Positions 1-12,084 of a DNA stretch of 64,000 bases are shown one piece after another (position 1 is the stretch's first letter; each line of letters begins with the position of its first letter). Below the pieces are notes generated by a model. The model was not told where the DNA came from. It saw only the letters and a program-made list of their open reading frames with translations, and made no database searches. The position numbers were made by a program, and so were the translations under genes. Origin of the DNA: Arenicola marina (Eukaryota; Annelida; Polychaeta; Arenicolidae); contig OZ025248.1 in NCBI GenBank assembly GCA_964019135.1, positions 31,365,670 through 31,429,669 of the forward strand, in the 5' to 3' direction.

Positions 1-597
1 CCCTCGATCCGCCCCTGCTAATATATATTACATATATCACCATGCCGCACCACATGCTGAACCCAACCCCGATTAATTGTCCCGGGAGGCTCTTTGGCCA
101 AACTTGGCCTTTATGTGCACAAATGTGGCATTCAATACCATTATTTTATTCAATGGACCCTCTTTACCAACTTGCCGCCCTTAACAGCGCGCACCACTTC
201 CGCAATGTGTCCTCAATCAACTATCGCTTACAGTCATACATCTGGTTATGCCGAAACATGGTCATTGCAAGGGACAGCATTGTTTCGGACCATATGTAAA
301 AATGTTGTTTGTCATTTCGCTTTGATGAGTTTCATGGAGTAACGAAGCTCAGTATTTCATTTTACTCAGTGTATCGTCGTTCGAAAGGGGGTCGGGAGCA
401 AACGCAGTGTCGCCGCCAAATGAATCAATGGTCTTAGGCTACGTTCGTGCACAAATGGGCTTAACCATGACAAATCTTGAGCCATAACATAATTATTATG
501 ATGTCTGAATGTTCTGAAACCTGAGGTTTCAAGCTTGTTTTGGAGTCACATTTCAACAATATAAAGGACTGATGATCAACTACAAATTGACGGCTAT
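1..597. other. 5' flank of the Mab-21/TPR gene, no gene seen
   Basis: No coding region can be supported here; the short open frames lack family resemblance. The first 20 bases are one end of the GC-rich repeat (reverse of AGGGGCGGATC) that recurs near 9.0, 11.1 and 18.6 kb. The promoter and any 5' exon of the downstream gene should lie here or further upstream, but I cannot place them. Confidence 0.5.
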
Positions 598-644
598 TTG
601 TCTTTTAAAATGAAAAACAATTATCATATTTTTTATTATTTTAG

Positions 645-3600
645 AACCACTGACGTATCTACCTTGGAACGTCCGGCGATAGGACAGCGAGATCATCGAT
701 GCAAATCAGCGATCAGGACGGGACCAAGCCGGTGGCTCCATCTAGCGATGGCGCTGGTACAAGACCGTAGCCTAGATCGGCGCCGAGTGACGTCATGTAT
801 GCTGAGGGATTACATCCGGGCCTGTAACCTCGACAGCGCCAGGGCGATGTACGGCCATCACACGGCCACTGCCAACATGGAGCGGGAGCTGCTCAGCAAG
901 GTCAGCGCGGAAGGTTGTCTGGAGCCGTCTCAGGTGGAAATCCTGCTGACGGGGAGTACCTTCGAGGGACTGGCTTTACCGGATGCCTCCGCATATGTGG
1001 GGAAGCTGTATTCCTGGCAGCGACACCATCAAAAGGCGATTCTTCCCGATATGGATTTCATGTTTGTGGATAAAGCGAAGCCCATTGTGGAAGGCGGTTC
1101 AGGTCGGTGCCAGGGCGCGGGTGCGCCGGTTCTGTGCGGCGGCGGCCTCAGCGGAAGTCAGCCGCTCCCGTGCGGCGGCGGCCTCAGCGGAAGTCAGCCG
1201 CTCCCGTGGGCTCGACTTCACTATGGTGGCACTCACCATGGTTACGTCCGCCTCGTGCCGTTGTGTGACGACAGCGTGCGGTTCGCGGAGACCCAACGGA
1301 TGCCCCACACAGAACACGACTCGAGCACCGGCCGTGACGACACAAGCGACCCGAAATCGTTTGTGTCGTCTGAAATATTCAAAACTCGGGCGAAAATGGA
1401 AGATTATGTGAGAGAAGTATTTTACGCCATAAAAAGTCCACCCGACTTGACCACGCTGAACGAAGTGGAGACTGAATTGAGGTATTCGAACCCTTACGAC
1501 CACGGTCCAGCCGTCTCCACCACCGTCCCCTCCAGCATGTTGTCATGGGAGACGGATGTTGATGTTGTCCTCGCGCTGCGCGTGACCACGTGGCCGGAAG
1601 TGGCGCGCGAATGGCTCACCAGGGCGCGCCCCCACGGCTGGCCACACCCTGACCTCGTGGCCGATATGCGGTTGGGCGAATGCCATCTGGTGCCCGTCGC
1701 TCACCGTAACAGCGTCGAACCCCACCTGGAGTGGCGGCTCTCTTTCTCCGTGGCGGAAAAGCGGCTGGCGAACTCACTGAGTTCACTCCAGAGACAGTGC
1801 TACTTGCTCGTCAAGGTGTTGTACTACCACGAACTGAAGGGTATCGGTGCTATCGCTTCCTATCACTTGAAGACCACGCTGTTCTGGCTCTGTGAAAAGA
1901 CACCCGAGGCCTTCTGGAGGGAAGATACGTTCAGCGATTGTTTCAAGCTCTTCATGGACACTTTAATCGGATTCCTGACGGCGGGAAATCTGCCGAATTA
2001 CTTCGTGCGGGCCAACAATATGATCGACCACGTGTCTGAGTCCACCCGGATCGACCTCCTGCGGCGAGTGGAGAAGATTAAGGATAACCCTTTGGCGTTC
2101 CTCCTGCCTCACCAGGCCACGTACAACATGGAGCTGGAAGAGCGCCAGGAGCTGATCCAGATCGCATGGTCCAAGCTCAACTTCCAGCGCTACTCCAGTC
2201 GAGCTTACTACGCGTCGCCCGTGCCGATCCTGAATCAAGTCTTTGAACCGATCCAGAAGGAGCTGGATGACGCCGGCCAGGTATCCGGTGCGGCCATGTT
2301 GCGAGGACGCTTGAAGCTTCTGGTTGCCCTGATCATCACCAAGGGAATGAACCACGTCTGGCGGGCGAGGGGCGAACAGGCCACGTGTGCCCTGGCGGAG
2401 GAAATCGCTCAGGATCTCAAGCGAGGTGACGGTTACCCGTTGGGGGTCGGCCACCTGGCGACCACCGTCGTAACTAACCTGGTAACTTCTCTTCCCGTGA
2501 GCGACAAGAACAACGTGATAATGGATTGCATCTTATTCCTGCAGTACCTCCGCGACAGGGACAGCGACCGGCTTGATCCAGAAAGTACCCGGATTGTCGA
2601 CAGGACTTTGGCGTCGCTATACGCGATGTCGGATCGGCTACGAAGCGCCGATGGCAAAGAATTCTTTGATGAGAGAGCCAAGACGCTACTTGGATCGCTG
2701 GGGAAATCCTGCAGCACGGCGGCTGACCTCATCAACTTCCTCAACGACTGGCCCCAGGTTGGTTCTCTAGACACATTGGAGGGCACGTGGCGTGACAAGT
2801 CCGGCATTCTGCGAGATCCGGAAACCATGACTCTCATCGTGCCGGCCGTGTGGCGACATGTTGCGGCCGCCGATGGTGGTATCGAAAACATGGATGACCT
2901 GGTGACCGCCGTGCTGAAGTTATCAGCCCAACCGCATGAGATCATCATCATTGACGACGTCCTGTGGGACCCGACACTTGTGCTGGCATGTCATCAGGAG
3001 GCTCGGGGTCTCAAGGCCGCCGCCTCCATTATCGCCCTCTACCTCGTGGGCCAGGCCCTCATCCGGGCCCCGACGCCGCCGGGTGACGCCAGATTCACAC
3101 GTGTGCTCTCCGACATGAGACTCGAGGTGGCGAAGACGACACGGAACAGCTTCGTACCCACGTTCCTTTTGGGGTGTCTTCTGCATGACAGCGGTCGCCA
3201 TGGAGACGCCGTGGAGATTTTCAAGCTGTGTCTCACCATTCGTAGTGACCATGTCGAATCCAACATCAGACTGCTGACGTGTCAGGCGGTCTTGAAGACC
3301 CGGACAGGAGACGAGCACACGAAGCTCTCCGTCCGCGAATCTCTGGAAGAGCAGCCCTTATCCGGCTTATACTGCAAGGGGCTAGTATGTAGCCTTCATG
3401 CCTTATCCCTAAAGTCTGTTGGACCTAGCAAGCTGGATCGGTGCTTCCATGCCCTTCTGCAAGTTAAAGCCGCCGAGAGACTTAGCCTCTTAGATTGCTT
3501 GTTGCGAGACGAGTCTGCGGCAGAGTCTGACCCGATAACGTTGTTGCTGTTGATTTGTCTGTGTAGGGTCAGCATGTGCCTAGCCAACCTACAGTCAGAC

Positions 3601-6600
3601 GAAGATGCGCGCGCTGCGCTGAAGGGTCAAGGTCAGCGGGCCATCTGGGGAGCTGCGAGCCGCTTTCATCTGCATCCGACTATTGTGAACCTCGTGTACA
3701 TTAAGATCTACCTCCAGGTGGGGGACAACGAATCTTCACAGGTCCCCGATCTCTACCGACAGTGCAACGTGGACGTCCCAAGCGACGGTACAGAGGAATT
3801 GGTCGTGTTCCATCCGTGCGAGCGAGACTGGCTGCCCGAAGTGATACAAAACGACTGTCAGGATTCCCCGGTGTTAACGCTCCCGGCAAAAATGTTCGTG
3901 TCCCTGTTGATCTTCCATCGGACGCCGCTGTTGCAGTTGTTGTCGCTTGCCCAGGACGTGTCCGGTATTCTGGGTGCACCGGTGGGTAAGGTGGCGCCCC
4001 TGGGCGACGACGTTGAGAAGGAGACCGTGGCGCAGGGCCTACTGGTGACGGGCCTGGTGTTAAAGTTAACGGGCCACATCCAGGAAGCTAGAGAGAGCTT
4101 CCAGGAGGCGGTGGCCATGTTCCCGAGATGGTACAAGAACGGGTACGACCACATTCGGGACTGTGAGAACACTTTGCAGACATCCAGCCTCAAGAAAATG
4201 TTGAAGGGCGACCTGCCAGGTGCGCTGAGAGATTACAAGGAGGTGTGGGAGGCGGGCCTGCCGCTGTGTAGGGACGGATGCGGGTTAGGCCTACACCTGT
4301 CCTGCCAGCTCTATGACCTCTTCCTCGGTGAGGAGATGCCGCAGAGCCAGTGCGTTGCCTTCGTGCGCTATCTCCTGCTGCGGTCAGGAGAGTTCATTCC
4401 GCCTGACCACGCCCAACACATGTGGGTGTTGCTGGGTTGTATGTTGTTCCGCCTGGCGTTAAGAAACCCCGAAGGCTCCGAAGCGAAGAAGTTGAGAGCT
4501 GACATTCTAGATACTTTCGGTAGATGCGTCACTTGTCCTGATGACCCATCTGGAGCCACGCTCGCCGTCTATGGAAACGTGTTGGCATTGCTCGACATGA
4601 AACGGGAAGCTCTGGTCCAGTTGGAAGCTGCTATTGAGAAAGGAAGACGGTGTTTACCGCTGCATGTCGTCAAACACAAGACTGCGGTACACGAACTGGT
4701 GACCGTGACGCGTCACTTCCCGGCCCACGGGTACCTGGCGGTCGATGAGCTCTTCGAACTGTTCGCGGCGTCGAAGATTACCAAGTTCTACGACTCCTAT
4801 TTGGTGTACTCCTTGTACCTGAGGGTCGTAGTCCGCAGTGTACTTGGAGATTCCTGCGCCAAGGCCGTCAAGGAATTTGAAGAGATTGCCGACGAGATCG
4901 GTTACTGTACGGCTAAACGGTCTATACTCGGGTTGGCCAACTTGCACGCTGGCGAGTACGCAAAGGCTGAATGCTGGTTTCAAGCGGAGCTGAAGGATAG
5001 CAAGAACCTATTCGAAAAAGACCATTTGCTGCACGCCATGATCGTCGTGTGCCATTGCCTCGCTGCTCTAGCACCGAGATTGCCACACGTGGCACAAGGA
5101 CTCTGCGAGAAATGGCTGCACCACCTTCGCTCCGTGGATGTGAAGCCGTGCTGCGTGGCGTCACACAAATACGTCACCATGACACCGTCGACTGACGTCA
5201 ACGTGTCGTCCTGGTTGGCGCTGTCCTTGTCGGCCGGGTCCGAGGTCGCCACAGGCGAGGACGTCTGGCTCCTCGGCGAGATCCTGTACTACGTGTGGCA
5301 GCAATGTCGAGATCAGGAGCGATGCGACCTGATAGCCAGCCAACTGGCGCTGCTTTACTACCAGGAACAATATCTCGTTCTTCAGGAAAATACTGGTAAG
5401 GAGACGCAGAAGGAGAAGGAGAAGGGGCAGGAGAAGGAGAAGGAGAAATACGCTGGGATGATAGATGAGCTGTTCGCGTACTCGTTCAAGGTGGCTGAAG
5501 CACCGGCTGCCTTATGCCAGCTGCAGTACGTTATGTTCCTGCTGCAAGAGAACCGCCCGGAGGATGGGCTACAGCAAGCCCTGGCGGCCTTCCAATACAT
5601 CATACACACCCTGCAAGAGCTGGATGATGATAAACACCCTGCAAACCCGGAAGAAAATAAACGGAAGAAAGCCTTCTATATGAACAAAGGCCTTGATCGC
5701 GCGACGATGCTGGTCGCGCGGTGTCGATGTCTCCTGGGAGATTTTTCGGCAGCTGCTCAGGTCTTTCTTGATTCCATGAGGTTGAGACGTAAACTGGAAG
5801 GACTCAACAGCCTCCTGGCAAGCGAAGAACTTTGCATGTTAATGAACCACGTCTATGCTTTCACCACCGATCCCGGTACTGATATTGACGTCGTCATTGG
5901 TCTCTGCAAAGCCATCGTTGAACACAACGTGGCTGAAGGCGTCCCAAACCAGGACGCCAATTATAAACCCACACTGAGCTGCTGCTATGGTAACTATGCA
6001 TGCATGCTCTTCGCCAAGGTGGCGCGTGGTGCTATGGGCGAGCGCGAGAAGTCCGACGCGTACTCCGAGATTGACGATCTATTTCACAAGTCGCTACAGC
6101 TGTGTCCGTCCAAGCTGCCTCAGAGAGCGGATTACGGGAACTTCCTCATTGCCACTGGGCAGTTTGCCGCGGCTCTTGCAACGATGAGCGTCACTGTCGA
6201 AGACGACGAAGCATCTCAGGCGTTTAACGCGTATTCGGTCCAGGAAAAGTATTGCGTGGATGAAAATATCCAGCTGGAAATAGGTGCCGATCGCTCGGGG
6301 CAAGGGTTCGTCATCCACTCCATCTTGTACTGCTTGTATCTGAGAGTCGTCGCCGGTCGCAAGCTGAGCGGTGCGGAGGAGAGGTCGCTCCCGGAAGTCG
6401 AGAGCGACCTGCGGGAGATGGCGCGGCTGTGTCAGCTGGCCGAAGTCTTCGCTCGCCCCGAGTCGCTGCGACTGTTGGGTTACGCGGCCGTTGCGGGTGG
6501 CGATATGGAACTAGCCAGGATGGCTTTCGGGAAGGCACTGGCGCTCATGTCACCGGATGACCAATTGACGTCACATTGTCAATCTGTGTGTGATAGGTGA

Positions 6601-6736
6601 GAAATAAATGTGGAGTATCCTTGTAGCACAATGACGTAAGTGTGATATTCACTATGGATTAGTATGTTGCACCATCGGGTTTACTGACGTACGACGTTCC
6701 ATTCTATGCAGTGCCTTGAGGGACCAAATCGTGTGA
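645..6736 (+). CDS. Mab-21/cGAS-like nucleotidyltransferase fused to a long TPR-like tail
   Basis: An open frame of about 2000 codons. Residues are counted from a TTG at 598, which is unlikely to be the start. A pyrimidine-rich acceptor (TTATTATTTTAG) ends at 644, so the body is probably an exon entered at 645; candidate internal starts are Met at 610 and 748. Residues about 95-480 look like a Mab-21 domain: GS at 119-120, an acidic pair in PDMDFMF (D151, D153), and a third acid in VDVVLAL (D322). WPEVAREW and the helical block from about 378 (EWRLSFSVAEKRL) to 475 follow. These match the G[S/T], D/E-x-D and distal D of cGAS-like receptors, so catalysis of cyclic dinucleotides is possible. 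Residues about 500-1990 are helical with TPR-like pairs (about 1142-1185, 1450-1470, 1957-1990) and a Lys/Glu linker near 1600-1618. The frame stops at 6598-6600, but AG|GTGAGA at 6596/6597 and an acceptor at 6711 would instead end the protein at 6736 (DSALRDQIV). Confidence 0.88.
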
Positions 6737-8156
6737 ACACGGATTATCAATTATGACTTATCTGATTAACATATCTGATTAAGACGATGGAGGAATTGAG
6801 TAGGAGTAGTTAAACCACATTACCAGCAAGGAGAATTAAATGTAATAACGTTACAACTTAAAGCCATGCTGTAGTCGATGGCGTTGTCTTTTCTACGTAC
6901 CAGATATTACGTTCATTAAAAGGCGCTCTTTTCCAGATCTGATTTTCTGTTCTTTCAGTTTTCGTCGTTGTCATTCCAAAGATTTAGTTTTCATCTTCTT
7001 TGATGCAATCTGTTATATTTTCTTTATATGTGTAACTAATGTTCAACTAGTTTTACAGAGATGGCATTATACCTTGGCATTATGCAATTATGTTAACTTG
7101 AGACTTACTCGCTTTTAGTGACGCTTGATGAAATGATGCTGGAAGTTGGGTCGCAAGTACTTTATTGTATTTTTCGTGGTTATTTGGAGTTTTGTCATTC
7201 TTTAGTTCGAGTCCTGGGTTTTTCGTGGGGGCATTTGGGATTTCGTTTTCTTGGGAAGAGGGTGGGGGGGGGATCAGGTACAAGTGACATTGTACTTAAT
7301 CGTAGCATGTTCGTTCGGCTTCTGCTGCTATTTGTTGCTGTTGTTTTACTCTTGACATGCATTGACTTATTATCAATAACTTTTATTATTCTACACTCTA
7401 TCCAGCAGATAGAGATGAAAACCGTATTGTCTTTCCATTGAATTTGCGACGTTTTCCCTTAAAATTACATGTAATTACAAATGGATAAATAAGCATGGAA
7501 GTTGTCCATCGTGGCTTGCATCTTGCCCTGAGGTAGATATCACATCATGCACCGAAACACGAATTGGCTTCCAGGTTACTAATTTACAGCATAGCGGCCA
7601 CAGGACTCTAGAGGCGGCGTACACGGAACTTCACCCTTCACTAATAGCGAATCCGTTACTGTCATGTAACCTGGGCGAGTTCATTCATTCATTCAGTCTA
7701 GTGCGCGGTCGCGTCCCTTATTAGATCAAGTGGTTACACGGTTGAAAGGCGTTCTCGTACCGGAGCGTTACCCAACACCTCGCGACCGCTGCCTCCAGTA
7801 CATGGGGTACAGGCACAAAATACTACAAATTTAACGCGGGCGGGCGTCAATCAACAAGGGATAAACAAATATTGCTTTTTTTCATTGAGATATGTAGGCC
7901 CTAGCACACTGCAAAGGACACTTTATCATTGTGACTAAATTTTGGACTGACATCCATAAGGCTATGTAACATTCCTCGTCTTGGGTGATGTGTTTGTGTA
8001 TGACTGTTCTCATATGCAGGTCTCGTGTCGGCCCGTCATAACAGACACGTTAGACATTTAGATGAATCTTTTACTTGCAAAAACCATAAAATGAATCAAG
8101 GAACCAAAACTTATTTGCATTATTGATGAAATTGTGAAAGAATGTGGAAAATTCCA
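6737..8156. other. 3' UTR and intergenic DNA
   Basis: Contains ATTAAA-type polyadenylation candidates about 100 bases after the stop (near 6835) and again near 6915. A G-run lies at 7262-7273. No gene is recognised; the open frame at 7118-7441 is low-complexity and hydrophobic without a family match. Confidence 0.5.
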
Positions 8157-8324
8157 CCGAGAACGGGACGTTTATCGCCGAGAACAGGACGTTTACCGCC
8201 GAGAACGGGATGTTCACCGCCGAGAACAGGATGTTTACCGCCGAGATCGGGACGTTTACCGCCGAGAACGGGATGTTTACCGCCGAGAACGGGGCGTTTG
8301 CCGCCGAGAACGGGCGTCTTCGCC
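8157..8324. repeat. 21-bp minisatellite, eight units
   Basis: Eight tandem copies of a 21-bp unit containing CCGAGAACGGGA followed by GTTTACCG occupy 168 bp. The unit length is a multiple of three and lacks stops, so both strands show short repetitive open frames; these are not genes. Confidence 0.9.
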
Positions 8325-8749
8325 AAGATAGGGTTGATCCATTACTCCATGTGCATGTAGGACTACTTTGATTAGAGACCGGAGGTTGCTGACAATAGTC
8401 GCTAGGCGGCGTCACTGACTCAGTTGTCATAATGCTCTGCTCTGCACGGCGTCTCTGTCGTTAGCAACATACTCACTAGAGCGCGCCACTGGATGTGTTC
8501 AGCGATGATAATACTCACCAGGCGGCGCCACTTGCTATGATAATACTCGCTAGGTAGCGCCACCACCCGTTTTAGATATTTATGTTTGTTTGGATGGAAT
8601 TTTTCATTCAGCGTTATTTGTAACTACAGATTCTGCATTTTTGCCAGTTATGCGTTTTTTACTCGTGCTAAATCAAAGGTAATAGTATTTCAGGTTGGAC
8701 CTAATGTTGTTCGAATAAGAGAATCATGCGCAAACAAGCTTTCCATGCA

Positions 8750-8822
8750 GCCTGGCTAGCTCAGTCGGTAGAGCATGAGACTCTTAATCTCAGGGTCGTG
8801 GGTTCGAGCCCCACGTCGGGCT
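8750..8822 (+). tRNA. tRNA-Lys (anticodon CTT)
   Basis: A 73-nt cloverleaf including the discriminator base. The acceptor stem pairs GCCTGGC with GTCGGGC through G-U wobbles. The D arm is TAGCTCAGTCGGTAGAGCA, the anticodon stem TGAGA/TCTCA encloses loop CTCTTAA with anticodon CTT, and the T loop is GTTCGAGCC. It is intronless, and a Pol III terminator run of five T follows at 8828-8832. The A and B boxes look intact, so it is probably functional. Confidence 0.95.
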
Positions 8823-9499
8823 AATGCTTTTTATCTTTTTCCCCCATAAATCCACGGGCCAATGTTTGAGCGAAACTAACTGAAGACATAGATTAGTCAA
8901 GTAGACTAACTGATAGATCTATTCAACTTTGATAAGACTTAGATATAAGCTTAGTCGGCACGGAAAACAATTAAATCTAAAAAAAAAAAAGGCTAAGCTT
9001 ACCGGTGGCGGATCCGGGGGGCGGGGAGGCATTTGCCCCTCTCCCCACTGTCACGGCGTAAAGAGGCCATTTTCGGCGGCATTTAGCGTGCTCCAGCTGT
9101 TCTCCTTGAATGTGGCAACGGTAAGCAGCCAGTCACTCAGTCAGTGACTCCCATTACCGGACTGACCAGAGCAGATCACACATTCACTGTCACCACCGGC
9201 AACGTACGTGGGGAGATCGGTTAGGCTAATCAAAATTGTCTAACACGATGAAGAACGGAGGCTTCAACAACTAAAGTGCATTTTACAGTCGATTTTGGAA
9301 TAAATTCAAAAGCCTGGCCCTGGGCCTGTGTCAGTCATAGATCTAGACCAAGGCAACACGGCAACAGTGCACCATCTTTCAATTTTTTTTTAATATGACG
9401 AATACCATTTTTAGCCAATAACAATTTTGCTCTTTTTGTCACCATACGCCATGTGATCAATTGACAAACTTTTCAAAATGAAAAAAAAAACTTCACCGC
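8823..9499. other. Spacer between the two tRNA genes
   Basis: Holds a copy or end of the GC-rich repeat (GGCGGATCCGGGGGG) near 9006-9050 and nothing else recognisable. No coding region is supported. Confidence 0.5.
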
Positions 9500-9572
9500 A
9501 GCCCCCAGTGAGGATTGAACTCACGACCCCTGGTTTACAAGACCAGTGCTCTAGCCACTGAGCTATGGAGGC
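9500..9572 (-). tRNA. tRNA-Thr (anticodon TGT)
   Basis: On the minus strand the sequence starts GCCTCCATAGCTCAGTGG and folds as a normal cloverleaf. The anticodon loop is CTTGTAA (anticodon TGT), the T loop is GTTCAATCC and the acceptor 3' strand is TGGGGGC. It has no intron. A T-run on the minus strand (A-run at 9480-9490 on plus) gives the Pol III terminator. Thr-TGT is the usual assignment for this loop. Confidence 0.95.
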
Positions 9573-10157
9573 TATGAGATTCAATGCAACTAAGATAGAT
9601 GGTACTTTCTACGAAGCCCGTTTAGGTATGGCCGGCGGAAGTCTAATAAATTACAATTATATAAATATATAAATGATTTATATATTTTTTTAAATATTTT
9701 TGTATCCACATAATAATGCAAGTTTTTCCAAATCATAACCCTAAGCGCAATTTTATTCTTATAGTAAAATACATATATTCGGTGGAGGGGTGGAGGGTAA
9801 AATATGCATGAAGTTACCCCCACAGAACTGCACACAAACCTCATCTATTGTCATTGCATAATGGGACACTCGCTTTCGCATTTAATACTGATCGAGTTCT
9901 TATATAACTGATGGAGATGCGTTATGATTTATCAATTAGTGCTGACGTCACAATACACCTTTGTCAATTACTATGACAACATAGTAACCCAGCTGGTTGA
10001 TATCCGCCGATCTGCATTACGATGGATTTGCCATTCTTATATCTTTGCATAAAAAATATATCTTTAGAAGTGTATTTCTGCATCTACATTTGAGAATGGT
10101 ATTTGTCAACATCGTTTAATCCTGCAGTAGCATCACTTATGTGACATATTCAATGTC
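9573..10157. promoter_or_regulatory. Upstream region of the BTB gene, with a CRE palindrome
   Basis: AT-rich, no coding region. A perfect TGACGTCA (CRE/ATF-type palindrome) lies at 9943-9950, about 210 bases before the BTB start codon. Promoter function is an inference from position only. Confidence 0.35.
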
Positions 10158-12084
10158 ATGGCTGCCAAATTGAACCCCCGGATTACAGTCGTGAGTGCGC
10201 CCGAAGGAGGAGGAGGTTACGGAGCAAAGGATACGACAACCTTGTTGATCAACGCCACGGCAAGGGTGACGGCGGGAGGCGGCGAGGGGCCGCGTTACAC
10301 GCTAACTGAACGTGGGCCTTCGGTTGATACCCCATGCAATGGGGTCAGCAGCCGTACCCTGCCCGGCGAGATGCCCTCTTCCACACAGGCCGTGAGGTCG
10401 AACTCACGGCCGCTGAATAACGACATCACACAAAGGTTGCAAGAGGCAATGTCATTGTCTGACATTGATAACGACGGTCTGGGCGCAGGACGGCTTGATG
10501 ACCGTGTCACCGTCACGTCCGAGTCGGAATGGCCATCAATCATCAATCAGTACTCCGAGCAAACCCCGTACTCTGAAAACTCGCTGGCGCATCATGAGGA
10601 CCAAACGGCATCAGACGACGACGAGGAGGAGGTCGAGATAGGCATTGTTTCCACTCTAATGGGGGAGGGTTATGATGCTCTTGACACGAACGCAATGGAC
10701 GACCACGCTTTCCTTGCAGCCGACGTAGATTACTCAACTCCCCCGCCTGACGCAGGGGAAGAGGTCGGTTGGCAGGAAGAAGAGCCTGTCGACACCGGCG
10801 GTGACCAGAACGAATACTATTTATCTTCTACACTGATACACCACGCACAAGTGGGGAGCTTTCTGCTTGAGCTGTAGGTCCCATAGAAGCATACATATTC
10901 TATCACTTGAAAATACGAAAACAGTAGCAGATGTCATGATCCGTTCTTTTTTACAAGGGCGGGTCTAGGGGACGGGGGGTTCCCCTTGAGTACTTGAGCA
11001 TACACTGTAAAAGTCGGGTTTTTTTTTCGAAATACATCGGGAAGTGAAATTTTGTACAAGCAACTTGCAACCTGCAACATGCAAGAGGCGGATCCAAGGG
11101 GGGATTGGGGTGGGGGGGGGTTCAGCCCATCCCACTCAAGCAAGGGGATGTTAAAGTTGAAATAGTTTCTACCCCCCCCCACCCCACCCCCCTTCCCGGA
11201 TGTGAAAAAATTGTTAGATACCCGCGGTCAGTTTCACCCGCAAAGTTGCGTGGATGTATCTCGTTTTCCACCAGGTACTCAAATGACGTCATGACGGATG
11301 TCACGGTGCATGTCAGGATGTACACGTTCAGCGCACATCGCGTGATGCTCAGTTGCCATAGCAAGTACTTCGCCGATTACTTCCGGTCCGAGGCGTCTTT
11401 ACCACTAGATGGCGCTAAAACGAGCGTCACGCTCCCCGACACTGTGTCTCCGACAGCTTTCCAAACCGTCATGGATTACATGTATAAAGGAGGTGGGTCT
11501 GTGTGCTAATCATATTACCTGCAACTTATATCAGTGCGTAGGCCAGACATGTAAGGTAGTAGTTTCCCAGCTTGGTCATTTTGCGTACACAAAAGTGGCC
11601 ACGAACAATCATCTATTTCATATATCGTAGATATGTACGCGTCTAAGAACAAAACTCGATGAATGAGTCACGCTTTATGCTAACAAAGAACGGAGGATGT
11701 CAAATCCCCTATAGACACTGATAAAATACTAATATCATTGAGCTTTTAATATTTACATTCTTGTTGTGTCGGGATTTTTTTTATCTAAAAAGAAGAAAAC
11801 TGTCTGTGATGCAAAGCATTTAGTTCGGCGTTCGTTTAATTTTATTAATGTGTTATTTGCAAGAACTGGAGCTTCGGCCGGACAACGTGGGCGAGGTCTA
11901 TGTGTGCTCCATCACTCTGCGTATCGAGGAGGCATCACGGCGGTGTATCTACTTTATCCACCAAGTGACGCCAGAGGAACTGCTCCAAGTGCTCCAGAAC
12001 CAGGTCCCCCACCCCAGACCATCCAATGTATCGAACAACGCCGGTCACTCACAATCCATCACAGATATCAACAATCTGGACTGA
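10158..12084 (+). CDS. BTB/POZ-domain protein, three exons
   Basis: Exons 10158-10873, 11275-11492 and 11864-12084 join in frame (phases 2 and 1; 1155 nt, 384 aa). The first donor is CT|GTAGGT, cutting just before the in-frame TAG at 10875; its acceptor is TTTTCCACCAG. The second intron runs from GGAG|GTGGGT to TTGCAAG. Residues 1 to about 225 are low-complexity and acidic (a DDDEEEVE run), probably disordered. The BTB fold follows: HHAQVGSFLLEL-YSNDVMTD across exons 1/2, then TFSAHRVMLSCHSKYFADYF, MDYMYKG-E and LELRPDNVGEVYVCSITLRI across exons 2/3. There is no Kelch, zinc finger or BACK domain after it, so this may be a short BTB adaptor or one isoform. AATAAA signals occur near 12304 and 12414. 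Partners are unknown; BTB proteins commonly dimerise and recruit Cullin-3. Confidence 0.87.
10958..11110 (-). mobile_element. Short interspersed GC-rich-ended element in BTB intron 1
   Basis: Bounded by AAGGGCGGGTCTAGGGG and GAGGCGGATCCAAGG. Its interior (TTGTACAAAATTTCACTTC, then ATGTATTTCG on minus) resembles the sequence right of the repeat at 18690-18760, which shows a dispersed non-autonomous family. Class is not certain; the CAGGGGCGGATCCAGG end elsewhere suggests hAT-like. Confidence 0.5.

Noticed and set aside
598-609. TTG start codon for the Mab-21/TPR protein
   Set aside because: TTG is not a usual animal start, and a splice acceptor at 644 lies just downstream; an upstream exon or Met at 610 or 748 is more likely.
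8120-8360. Short frames in the 21-bp repeat (ENGTFTAEN-like)
   Set aside because: Tandem repeat artefact, open on both strands, no start context or family.
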